A stretch of 64,000 nucleotides of DNA from CAVVYJ01 sp963752495 (lineage in GTDB: Bacteria > Pseudomonadota > Gammaproteobacteria > Burkholderiales > Methylophilaceae), in assembly GCA_963752495.1 (NCBI GenBank), contig CAVVYJ010000002.1, positions 434,001-498,000 of the forward strand, in the 5' to 3' direction. Position 1 is the first letter of the stretch, and each line of letters starts with the position of its first letter. The notes beneath the pieces were generated by a model, which worked only from the letters and a program-made list of their open reading frames with translations, was not told the DNA's origin and made no database searches. Both the position numbers and the translations under genes were made by a program. Of this stretch, positions 26,677 through 34,115 are shown piece by piece.

Positions 26677-27236
26677 GATTTCAAATTCATCACTGGTTTG
26701 ATTGGAATTGTGGGGTACTTCCACTTCCAGTTATCTGGGGTTTCCGCGATGGGTTCCATCGTAATACAGTCCACCGGACACGGCGCCACACATAGCTCAC
26801 AGCCTGTGCATTCGGATTCAATCACGGTATGCATATGTTTCGCGGCGCCTAAAATCGCATCGACCGGGCAGGCCTGAATGCACAATGTACAGCCGATGCA
26901 GACATCTTCGTCAATAAATGCGACTGCTTTTGGCTTTTCTACGCCATTTTCCGCATTGAGCGGTTTGTATTCCATGCCCATTAAGTCGGCCAAGGCACGC
27001 ACACCTGCGTCTCCACCTGGTGGACATTGGTTGATATCCGCTTCGCCATGTGCGATGGCAGTTGCATAGGGTTTGCAACCTGGATAGCCGCACTGGCCGC
27101 ATTGCGTTTGCGGTAAAATCGCATCAATACGCGCGATTAAAGGGTCGCCCTCAACTTTGAACTTGAGTGCAGCGTAACCCAGCGCAACTCCAAGCACTAG
27201 CGCCAACCCTAGCATGATGTATAAAGCAGTTAACAT
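26673..27236 (-). CDS. rsxB: Electron transport complex subunit RsxB/RnfB
   Basis: A 187-residue ferredoxin-like subunit. An N-terminal membrane helix (3-22) is followed by the CGQCGYPGC cluster motif and two classical [4Fe-4S] motifs (CIGCTLCIQACPVD and CTGCELCVAPCPVD). It is the entry or exit point for low-potential electrons in the complex. It starts three bases after the rsxA stop and overlaps rsxC as ATGA. Confidence 0.96.
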   Translation of the reverse strand: MLTALYIMLGLALVLGVALGYAALKFKVEGDPLIARIDAILPQTQCGQCGYPGCKPYATAIAHGEADINQCPPGGDAGVRALADLMGMEYKPLNAENGVEKPKAVAFIDEDVCIGCTLCIQACPVDAILGAAKHMHTVIESECTGCELCVAPCPVDCITMEPIAETPDNWKWKYPTIPIKPVMNLKS

Positions 27237-27239
27237 GAG

Positions 27240-27824
27240 CTAATACTTATCTAACCCAGCGAAGCCCATAAAGGCTAGACTCATGAGCGCCGCAGTAATC
27301 ATGGCGATAGCAGAGCCTTGAAATGGTTTAGGAATATCAGCGGCTTCCAGTCTTTCGCGCAAAGAGGCAAAAAGAATTAACACCATTGAGAAACCAATCG
27401 CACCACCAAAACCATACAAGCCTGACTGTATAAAGCCATTACTTGCTTGCGCATTAAGTAGCGGAATACCTAATACTGCACAATTGGTTGTGATGAGTGG
27501 CAGAAAAATACCCAGCATTTGATATAAAAGCGGGAAACTTTTTTCCATGACGATTTCAGTAAATTGCACCACACCCGCAATCACCACAATGAATGACAAC
27601 GTCCGCAGGTATTCAACATGATTCGGCTCGAGAAAATAATGATTAATCGCCCAACTTGTCATGGAGCCGATTGTGAGCACAAATGCGGTGGCTGCGGCCA
27701 TACCTATGGAAGCTTCTAGTTTTTTAGAAACGCCCATAAATGGGCATAGGCCCAAAATTTTAACAAGCACAATGTTGTTGACTAGCACCGTACTAATTAA
27801 AATTAAAATGTAATTTTGTGACAT
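27240..27824 (-). CDS. rsxA: Electron transport complex subunit RsxA/RnfA
   Basis: A 194-residue six-helix membrane protein homologous to NqrE. Cys27 (ILGLCPFMG) and Cys115 (TTNCAVLGIP) match the residues that, with RsxE, bind the buried [2Fe-2S] centre. It is the first gene of the long minus-strand array and so marks its main promoter; a TATAAT (27855-27850, minus strand) sits about 26 bases ahead of the ATG. Confidence 0.96.
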   Translation of the reverse strand: MSQNYILILISTVLVNNIVLVKILGLCPFMGVSKKLEASIGMAAATAFVLTIGSMTSWAINHYFLEPNHVEYLRTLSFIVVIAGVVQFTEIVMEKSFPLLYQMLGIFLPLITTNCAVLGIPLLNAQASNGFIQSGLYGFGGAIGFSMVLILFASLRERLEAADIPKPFQGSAIAMITAALMSLAFMGFAGLDKY

Positions 27825-28096
27825 AGGCTAGAACCAAGTTAATAGCTAGATTATAACGCGTTTGAAATGCAATAAGTTGCGCAAATTCAACCAAAATGTG
27901 GGTCTGCGCGTTAAGCGAAGTAGTGACGAATTCGTGTCAATATAACCAAATTTCTTTATATAAACAAAGAATATGTAATTATATTGTTATATTTTTACGT
28001 TATAAAAATATATTTTAAATGGATTCCGACTCCGTTTCGCATTATAGGGGCAGTTTCGGTTAAAATAAGCGCTAATTTTATTTGGCAGGTTTTACT
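27825..28096. promoter_or_regulatory. Divergent rsxA/dapA intergenic region, AT-rich
   Basis: 272 bases without a gene. About 27955-28020 is strongly AT-rich and includes TTCTTT/AAAGAA halves and several TATA-like words. It must hold promoters for the rsx array and for dapA. No riboswitch or known operator is recognised. Confidence 0.5.
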
Positions 28097-28972
28097 ATGT
28101 TGCAAGGCAGTTTGGTGGCTATTGTCACACCGATGTTTGACGACGGCAGTCTTGATTTAGATGCACTACGTACTTTGATTGACTTTCATGTCGATGCGGG
28201 TACGGACGGTATTGTGATTGTTGGTACTACGGGCGAATCGCCAACAGTGGACTTTGGTGAGCATTGTGAATTGATTAAAACAACAGTGCAGCATGCCGCA
28301 GGCCGCATTCCTGTTATTGCTGGCACAGGCGCAAACTCAACTAAAGAGGCGATAGAGTTGACTGCGCAAGCAAAAGCAATGGGCGCAGATGCTTGCCTGT
28401 TGGTGGCACCTTACTACAACAAACCAACGCAAGAAGGGTTGTATCAGCATTTTGCGGCAGTGGCGGCGGCTGTCGATATCCCGCAGATTTTATATAACGT
28501 GCCAGGCCGCACCAGCTGTGATATCAGCAATGATACGGTGCTGAGACTTGCTAAAATTAAAAATATCGTGGGCATTAAAGATGCAACGGGTGGCATTGAG
28601 CGTGGTACTGATTTAATTTTACGCGCACCTAAAGATTTTATTATTTATAGTGGCGATGATGCAACGGGTATGCCGTTGATGTTGCTTGGTGCGCGTGGCG
28701 TGATATCTGTCACAGCAAATGTTGCGCCAAAACTTATGAAAGAGATGTGCGAAGCCGCTATGGCAGGCAACGTTGCAAAGGCTTCTGCAATAAACGCAAA
28801 ACTATTTGGATTACACCAAAAACTATTTGTTGAGGCAAACCCAATACCTGTCAAATGGGTGTTGCAGCAAATGGGGTTGATTAAATCAGGCATTCGTTTG
28901 CCGATGGTGAATCTATCAGCGCAATATCATGATGTGCTACGTGCCGCCATGAAAAGCGCTGAAATTGCTTAA
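28097..28972 (+). CDS. dapA: 4-hydroxy-tetrahydrodipicolinate synthase
   Basis: Condenses pyruvate with aspartate semialdehyde in lysine and diaminopimelate synthesis. The 291 residues include the Schiff-base Lys161 (GIKDATGG), Tyr133 (ILYNVPGRT), Thr44/Thr45 (GTTGESPT) and the YYNKPTQEG segment. I chose ATG 28097, preceded by GGCAGG, rather than an in-frame TTG at 28082. dapA-bamC order is conserved in proteobacteria; bamC starts 30 bases later. Confidence 0.97.
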   Translation: MLQGSLVAIVTPMFDDGSLDLDALRTLIDFHVDAGTDGIVIVGTTGESPTVDFGEHCELIKTTVQHAAGRIPVIAGTGANSTKEAIELTAQAKAMGADACLLVAPYYNKPTQEGLYQHFAAVAAAVDIPQILYNVPGRTSCDISNDTVLRLAKIKNIVGIKDATGGIERGTDLILRAPKDFIIYSGDDATGMPLMLLGARGVISVTANVAPKLMKEMCEAAMAGNVAKASAINAKLFGLHQKLFVEANPIPVKWVLQQMGLIKSGIRLPMVNLSAQYHDVLRAAMKSAEIA

Positions 28973-29002
28973 TTAAGCTGACTTAAATACTTGGTAGGAA
29001 TC

Positions 29003-30263
29003 ATGAAACAAATTAATTTAACTAAACTTAGCACAATCGTCATCCTTGCTATGCTGGTAAGCGCTTGTGACTCTATTCCATTTATTGATACAACTTCTGA
29101 TTATAAAGGTGCTGGACGCGCCCGCCCGCTGGAAGTGCCGCCAGATTTAACTGCAGTACAGTCGAGCGATGCTTATAGCGTTCCCGGCGGTAGCACTTCA
29201 TACAATACTTACAATCAGGCACAAGATGGCCAAGAGGCTGGTGCAGAAAAGGTGCTCACAAATCCAGATGGCGTAAAAATGGAAAAAGCTGGTGCGCAAC
29301 GTTGGTTGGTAGTTAACGCGTCAGCAGAAAAAATTTGGCCAGTCGTACGTGAGTTCTGGATAGACCAAGGTTTTGCTGTACGTGTGGAGAATGCTGACAC
29401 GGGCGTAATGGAAACTGAGTGGATTGAAGCGGATGCGATTAAAGCTAAAAGAGGATAAAAGGGATATTGGTGATAAGTTTGATAAGTGGCTGGATAAACT
29501 TTCTGGCTTGGCTGATAGGCGTAAATTTCGTACACGTTTAGAGCGTGGTGAGAAAGAGAGCACGACCGAAATTTATATGACACATCGGACGGTGGCAGGC
29601 GCGCCGGATGATGGTAAAAATAAAATACAAACTCAGCTGGGTGAAATCGATACTGGATACCGTTTAGATAAAACTGACAAAACAATAAAGACGGATGAGT
29701 TTGATGCAGATTTAGATGCTGAATTATTACGTCGTCTAATGGTGAAATTAGGTGTTGCTGAAAAGCAAGCACAGCAAATCGCCGCCAATCCGGTAAACGA
29801 AAGGCGTGCAGAAGTTGTAAAAGATGCTGATAGCAGTGTGACGCTTAACCTTAAAGATTCTTATGATCGTGGGTGGCGTCGTGTAGGGTTGGCATTGGAT
29901 CGGATTGGTTTTGTGATTGAAGATAAAGATCGTTCCAATGGCATATATTATGTGCGCTATGCTGATGTGGACATTGATGATGGTCCTAAAAAGAAAAAAG
30001 GGTTACTAGATACTTTGGCATTTTGGAGCGATGACGATGAAATTGAAAATAAATCTAAGCCAAAGGATGAAGCTACGATAGTTGATAAGTTACAGTTTTG
30101 GAAAGGTAAAGATGAAAAAACTGACCCATCCAAAAAATACAACATTAAAGTTTCAGAAACGGAAAATGGAACGCGTGTAAAAGTTGTAGATAAAGAAGAT
30201 AAGCCAAACCCTACGACAACTGCAAATAGGATTATTTCATTGTTGTACGATCAGCTTAAGTAA
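29003..30263 (+). CDS. bamC: Outer membrane assembly lipoprotein BamC/NlpB (frameshift near 29434)
   Basis: A lipoprotein of the BAM machine that inserts beta-barrel proteins in the outer membrane. The signal peptide ends in the lipobox LVSAC (residues about 18-22). The N-terminal region has RPLEVPPDLT, the conserved unstructured segment, followed by the first helix-grip domain. At EWIEAD the frame breaks: one surplus G in GATGCGAT, and the remainder (KLKEDKRDIGDKFDKWLDKL onward, with the second helix-grip domain) is in the next frame. The corrected length is 419 residues. The ATG at 29003 has TAGGAA ahead of it. Confidence 0.9.
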
Positions 30264-30281
30264 ATCTAGTCAACGCACATC

Positions 30282-31050
30282 ATGCGCTTTGCATCATTAG
30301 GGAGTGGTAGTGCTGGTAACTCCATGGTGGTCGAACAAGCATCTACACGCCTTTTGTTGGATTGTGGGTTTAGTGAACGTGAGACATTAGTTAGACTAAA
30401 AAAACTGGATCTGCTACCTGAGCAGATTACAGGAATTTTAGTCACCCATGAGCATGATGATCATGCCAAAGGTGCATTTAAGTTTGCCGCTAAGACACAA
30501 TATCCCAGTCTGGCTATCGCATGGTACCCGGATAATGACTGAGCGCTATCTTCCAAACACCTCAATCCGATTGAATATTGTAGATAGTCATACTTCATTT
30601 GAAATCGGCGATATCCAAGTAACACCATACCCTGTGCCGCACGATGCGCGCGAGCCCACGCAATTTACTTTTACCGATGGTCAACATAAGCTGGGTGTGC
30701 TTACTGACGCAGGGTCATCTACCCGATATATCGAACAGGTCTTAAGTGGCTGCGATGCGCTGGTGTTAGAGTGCAACCACGATATCACGATGCTAAAGAA
30801 TGGCCCTTATAGCCATGCGCTTAAACAACGCGTTGGCGGACGTTTGGGTCATTTGGATAATCTTGGCGCCGCTCAGCTTTTAACTAAACTTGATAACAGT
30901 AAATTAAAGCATATTCTAGCGGCCCACTTAAGTGCAAAGAATAATACGCAGATTTTGGCCAAGCAGGCGCTCAGTGGTGCGTTAAATTGTTCGCAAGATT
31001 GGATAGGAATAGCAGAACAAGAGAATGGGTTTGATTGGCGGGGCTTTTAA
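30282..31050 (+). CDS. MBL-fold metallohydrolase, WalJ/YycJ-like (frameshift near 30492)
   Basis: A metallo-beta-lactamase-fold hydrolase. The start, MRFASLGSGSAGNSMVVEQ, and the zinc motif THEHDDH are in the first frame; the continuation HNIPVWLSHGT and later VPHDAREP, LTDAGS and ECNHD are in another. One surplus A at about 30492 restores a 255-residue protein, the usual length. The family is close to YycJ/WalJ, an exonuclease-like protein linked to DNA repair or wall control in Gram-positives; substrate here is unknown. It directly follows bamC, the common dapA-bamC-MBL order in betaproteobacteria. Confidence 0.85.
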
Positions 31051-31076
31051 GCCTAACTTATAGAGATACAGGCAAT

Positions 31077-31107
31077 AAAAAAGCCGACTTCAAGTCGGCT
31101 TTTTTTA
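31077..31107. terminator. Bidirectional terminator after MBL gene
   Basis: AAAAAAGCCGACTT / AAGTCGGCTTTTTTT forms a strong hairpin with A and T runs on the two sides, between convergent genes. Confidence 0.92.
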
Positions 31108-31121
31108 TAAATAAGTAAAAC

Positions 31122-31358
31122 TTATTTAGCTTCTTCAGCAGGAGCAGCTTCAGCAGGAGCAGCTTCAGCAGGTGCAGCTTCAGCAGGTGCAGCTTCAGCA
31201 GGTGCAGCTTCAGCAGGAGCAGCTTCAGCAGGAGCAGCTTCAGCAGCAGGAGCTTCAGCAGCAGGAGCTTCAGCAGCAGGAGCTTCTTCAGCAGGTTTTT
31301 CACCACAAGCAGTTAAAGCAAGTGCGAGTAAAGCGGCAAGCAGAGCAGAACGTGTCAT
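31122..31358 (-). CDS. Small lipoprotein with AAPAE pentapeptide repeats
   Basis: A 78-residue lipoprotein. The signal peptide ends in the lipobox LTAC (MTRSALLAALLALALTAC), then GEKPAEE, then about ten five-residue units of the AAPAE type to the end. I chose ATG 31358, preceded by AAGGAT. The mature part is a flexible, acidic, Pro/Ala spacer about 60 residues long; similar sequences link lipoproteins to envelope surfaces, but here no domain follows. The coding DNA is a 15-base tandem repeat, so copy number probably varies between strains. No function is recognised. Confidence 0.75.
   Translation of the reverse strand: MTRSALLAALLALALTACGEKPAEEAPAAEAPAAEAPAAEAAPAEAAPAEAAPAEAAPAEAAPAEAAPAEAAPAEEAK
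31134..31283. repeat. 15-base tandem repeat, ten units
   Basis: Seven units of TTCAGCAGGWGCAGC (31134-31238) followed by three of TTCAGCAGCAGGAGC (31239-31283). The unit is a multiple of three and lies inside the repeat lipoprotein, so unit gain or loss keeps frame. Confidence 0.95.
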
Positions 31359-31542
31359 TTTTATATCCTTAAATATTGAACTAAAGTAAAAACCGGTTAC
31401 GGCAGAGCACATTTAGCTCAACCGAATGCGTGGAATTTTACCAGTAATATTAAAAAAAACCAGTATTTTTTGGCCGATAGTGTATTTTTCCTGCAAAAAA
31501 TCGTTAATTTGCAACAATTTACCGCACAAGTCTAGATTTTAT

Positions 31543-32356
31543 CTAATCTACTTTAACCATCAAACTTGAATTTTGTTGTGAAGCGCTATTTTGCAACCCT
31601 AAAATTTTGCGGCTAACTTCATCGTTTGTTTGCATCGTGCCGCCAATATCCACCCAATTTCCCAACGCAACACGGACGACTGTGGTAAGTTCTTCAAAAT
31701 CAACAAAGCCTTGGCTGTTAGGTCTTGCAATGCGCGGCGTGATTTCAAGCTCTACCTGATTGCCAATTGTGTGAGGCCTCACAGCAAAGCCAGTGCTAAT
31801 TTCGCGCCACTCAGTCGTACGTTCGATATGGATATAACGCCTTGTCAGGGTAATCCACTCGCTCGTAAACGGCACAATTTGACCCAACACGAATAAACGC
31901 GCGCTCGCCATCCAGCACGTTAATAAACTGGTTCGCGTTCTGCGAGGAGTTGCGACTGCTACTTTCAACCTCCACGCGGGCACTGTTTGGCTTGTTTGAA
32001 TTTTGGGCGCGCCTATCATTACTGATGGTCACTTTACCCACTTTTGCTGTGCCGCTCGCCTCGACTTGCTCATGCTGACTTTGCATGCTATTGCTAGTTT
32101 TTACCGATATTTTACGGTTAACTCTTGCCGCATCCAATTTGGCCACAGTTTCTTCAATCTCGCGCATACGGTCTGGATTCGCCCGCAGAATCAGCTGATT
32201 GTTCATGCCAGTCGCCGTGCCGTCCACCCCTACCATTGGCTCAATGATGGGCAATAAATCGCTGGCAAAACGGTGTTGCAAGGTAATAATCTTAAATTCA
32301 GTATCTGCAAACGCAGAGAAACTTAAGGTTAAAAAAATCAGTAAAAGTTTTCTCAT
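31543..32356 (-). CDS. Small secretin-like protein (frameshift near 31882)
   Basis: A periplasmic or outer-membrane protein related to secretins (PilQ/GspD). A signal peptide (1-17, SFSAFA) leads into a secretin N1-like domain (FKIITLQHRFASDLLPIIEPM, then NQLILRANPDRMREIEETVAKLD). A Ser/Asn/Gln-rich middle follows, then part of a secretin C domain (VELEITPRI; NWVDIGGTM). One surplus base (plus A31882) splits it between AFIRVG and QIVPFTSEWITL. Corrected length is 270 residues, too short for a full pore. It ends an operon behind a hypothetical gene and roxA. No other secretion genes are nearby. Confidence 0.75.
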
Positions 32357-32371
32357 GGTTTTAATGTGTGG

Positions 32372-32866
32372 TTATAAACCCAATTTGCCAATTGGTACCG
32401 ATTCAGATGTTTCATCAAGTAGCTCTTCAAAGCGCTTTGCTAGGCTGGCCGTAGTTTCTGCATCATCCAATGCAAATTTAAAGCGCGCCTGTTCAATGTG
32501 GAAACGCCGTAAGTAATGCTTTTTATCTGCAAGAACAAAACAATCCATTGCGACCTTTGCATGATCGTTGGTCTCATATATCACCATTTTGTGGCTGTAG
32601 GTTTCGAGCAATTTGAATAGTCGCGGGCACTGCGTGACAAAAAAATGCGTGCTTTGCAGAATAATAGTCAGCTTGCTTAAGGGGTTCTCGCTCAAAAAAT
32701 TGTGCAGCAAGTTATAGCGCTGCGTACTGGCATAGGCGCCGTGCGCAAAGTCTTGGTCAAAAATCAGCAGTTCGTCTCTGGCCTCGGCAATCACCAAATC
32801 CAGCGCTGCTTCGTAATTGCGCTCTCCGATAATAATCGTGTTTGGAATCAGCTCGTGTTCGCTCAT
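32372..32866 (-). CDS. Conserved hypothetical protein, possibly phospholipase-D-like fold
   Basis: A 164-residue soluble protein. It starts at ATG 32866, behind GAGGG, and reads SEHELIPNTIIIGERNYEAALDLV. Residues 25-100 alternate strand and helix (ELLIFDQDFAHGAYAS, LTIILQSTHFFVTQCPRL, MVIYETNDHAKVAMDCFVLADKKHY). The last block recalls the HxK-type region of phospholipase-D-like proteins, but a full HKD motif is absent. It overlaps nothing and sits 7 bases after roxA and 15 before the secretin-like gene, so the three are an operon. Function unknown. Confidence 0.7.
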   Translation of the reverse strand: MSEHELIPNTIIIGERNYEAALDLVIAEARDELLIFDQDFAHGAYASTQRYNLLHNFLSENPLSKLTIILQSTHFFVTQCPRLFKLLETYSHKMVIYETNDHAKVAMDCFVLADKKHYLRRFHIEQARFKFALDDAETTASLAKRFEELLDETSESVPIGKLGL

Positions 32867-32873
32867 GCTACCC

Positions 32874-34007
32874 TCATTCAAATACTAGATATCCAGACAA
32901 ATAAGCATCCAAAAGCACTTCGGCAAGCACCGCATGGATATTGGCTCCCAGGGCAGATGATTTGAGTTTTTTTGTATCTGCCAATTCACGCATGGTTGCA
33001 ATTAATGGTGATGGTACGCCTAATTTTTCGCCATTTAAATAAAAATTCTCTGCATAAAATAGCATTTGCGATTTTAAATCTAAATGTAATGATTTTTTGG
33101 CAATTTGCTTGGTAAATTCGTTCAGTGATATTTTACGAGGCGCTTCAAAAATAATGTCCAGCTTGGGTTCTGTGAGATATTTCCCTAAAAAGTCAGCTAC
33201 ATTTTGCTTGTCCCAAGTGATTTTATGCAGCGCTTTATTTACTTTGTCTACCATCACATCGCTGATTTCTGCGGGGTGCTTTTGCAACTGCAAATTTGCA
33301 TCTTCGTACAAACCTTGCGCATGAATATTATCCTGCAAATAATTCAAAAACTCGTGCATCAGCTCCTGATTTTTAGGCGCTCTAAAGCCAATCGAATAGG
33401 TCATGCAGTCATCGCCCTCAGCCACGCCCCAGTGCGCGATGTGCGGTGGCAAATAGAGCATGTCGCCAGCTTCCAAAACCCATTCCTGCTCGGCTTCGAA
33501 GTTTTTCAAAATCCTCAAAGGCGCGCCTTCTAGCAAACTTAAATCCGTTTGCGAACTAATTTTCCAGTGCCGCTTTCCGCTACCTTGCAGCAAAAACACA
33601 TCATAGCTGTCAAAATGTGCCCCCACGCCGCCGCCATCCGGCGCATAGCTCACCATCAGGTCGTCTAAACGTGCATGAGGAATAAAATTAAACTGCGCCA
33701 ATAAATCCGCCGCTTCTGGCAAATGCTGGTTTACGCTTTGTACCAGCAGTGTCCAATCTTTCTCTGGTAATTTCGCAAAGTCTCTGTCATCAAATGGACC
33801 GTTTTTAACCGTCCATTTTTCCTTTTTATGCTGGATTAAACGCGCTTGCACGTCATCTTCACACGCCAGGCCAGCCAGCTCATTTGCGTCTAGTAAGCCT
33901 TTAAAATCAGGCATTGCGGCGCGAATGAGCAGCGGCTTTTTCTGCCAATAATCACGTAAAAATTCGCTTGGTTTTAAGCCGCCAAGTAAAGCTAAAGGTT
34001 TGTCCAT
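32874..34007 (-). CDS. roxA: Ribosomal protein uL16 arginine hydroxylase, JmjC/cupin family
   Basis: A 2-oxoglutarate and Fe(II)-dependent oxygenase of the YcfD/RoxA type, which hydroxylates an Arg of ribosomal protein L16. The 377 residues match the family. The iron ligands are His131 and Asp133 (GAHFDSYDVF) and His189 or His192 (PPHIAHWG). The N-terminal QKKPLLIRAAMPDF and the C-terminal winged-helix region are also typical. It starts the roxA-hypothetical-secretin operon and is divergent from the molybdoenzyme gene. Confidence 0.88.
   Translation of the reverse strand: MDKPLALLGGLKPSEFLRDYWQKKPLLIRAAMPDFKGLLDANELAGLACEDDVQARLIQHKKEKWTVKNGPFDDRDFAKLPEKDWTLLVQSVNQHLPEAADLLAQFNFIPHARLDDLMVSYAPDGGGVGAHFDSYDVFLLQGSGKRHWKISSQTDLSLLEGAPLRILKNFEAEQEWVLEAGDMLYLPPHIAHWGVAEGDDCMTYSIGFRAPKNQELMHEFLNYLQDNIHAQGLYEDANLQLQKHPAEISDVMVDKVNKALHKITWDKQNVADFLGKYLTEPKLDIIFEAPRKISLNEFTKQIAKKSLHLDLKSQMLFYAENFYLNGEKLGVPSPLIATMRELADTKKLKSSALGANIHAVLAEVLLDAYLSGYLVFE
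32930..32945. repeat. 16-base word CCGCATGGATATTGGC, copy 2 of 3
   Basis: Exact copy inside the 3' part of roxA. Together with flanking bases it matches the copy at 36681 over 26 positions with one mismatch. The other copies are at 25173-25188 (rsxC) and 36681-36696 (intergenic). Confidence 0.7.
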
Positions 34008-34115
34008 GTGCCTATTCTAACCCCGTCCAAGCCGCGTCACAAAAAGTTTGCAGAGCTATACAGATGGGTATATGATTGCTTGATAAAAAATATATTATTT
34101 TCTGAGGAGTGTGTG

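Noticed and set aside
27955..28025. AT-rich block between rsxA and dapA as a replication origin
   Set aside because: No DnaA-box cluster and no dnaA, gidA or parA neighbour; it is better explained as a divergent promoter region.
31134..31283. Tandem repeat as a possible CRISPR array
   Set aside because: Units are contiguous without spacers and lie in frame inside a lipoprotein gene.
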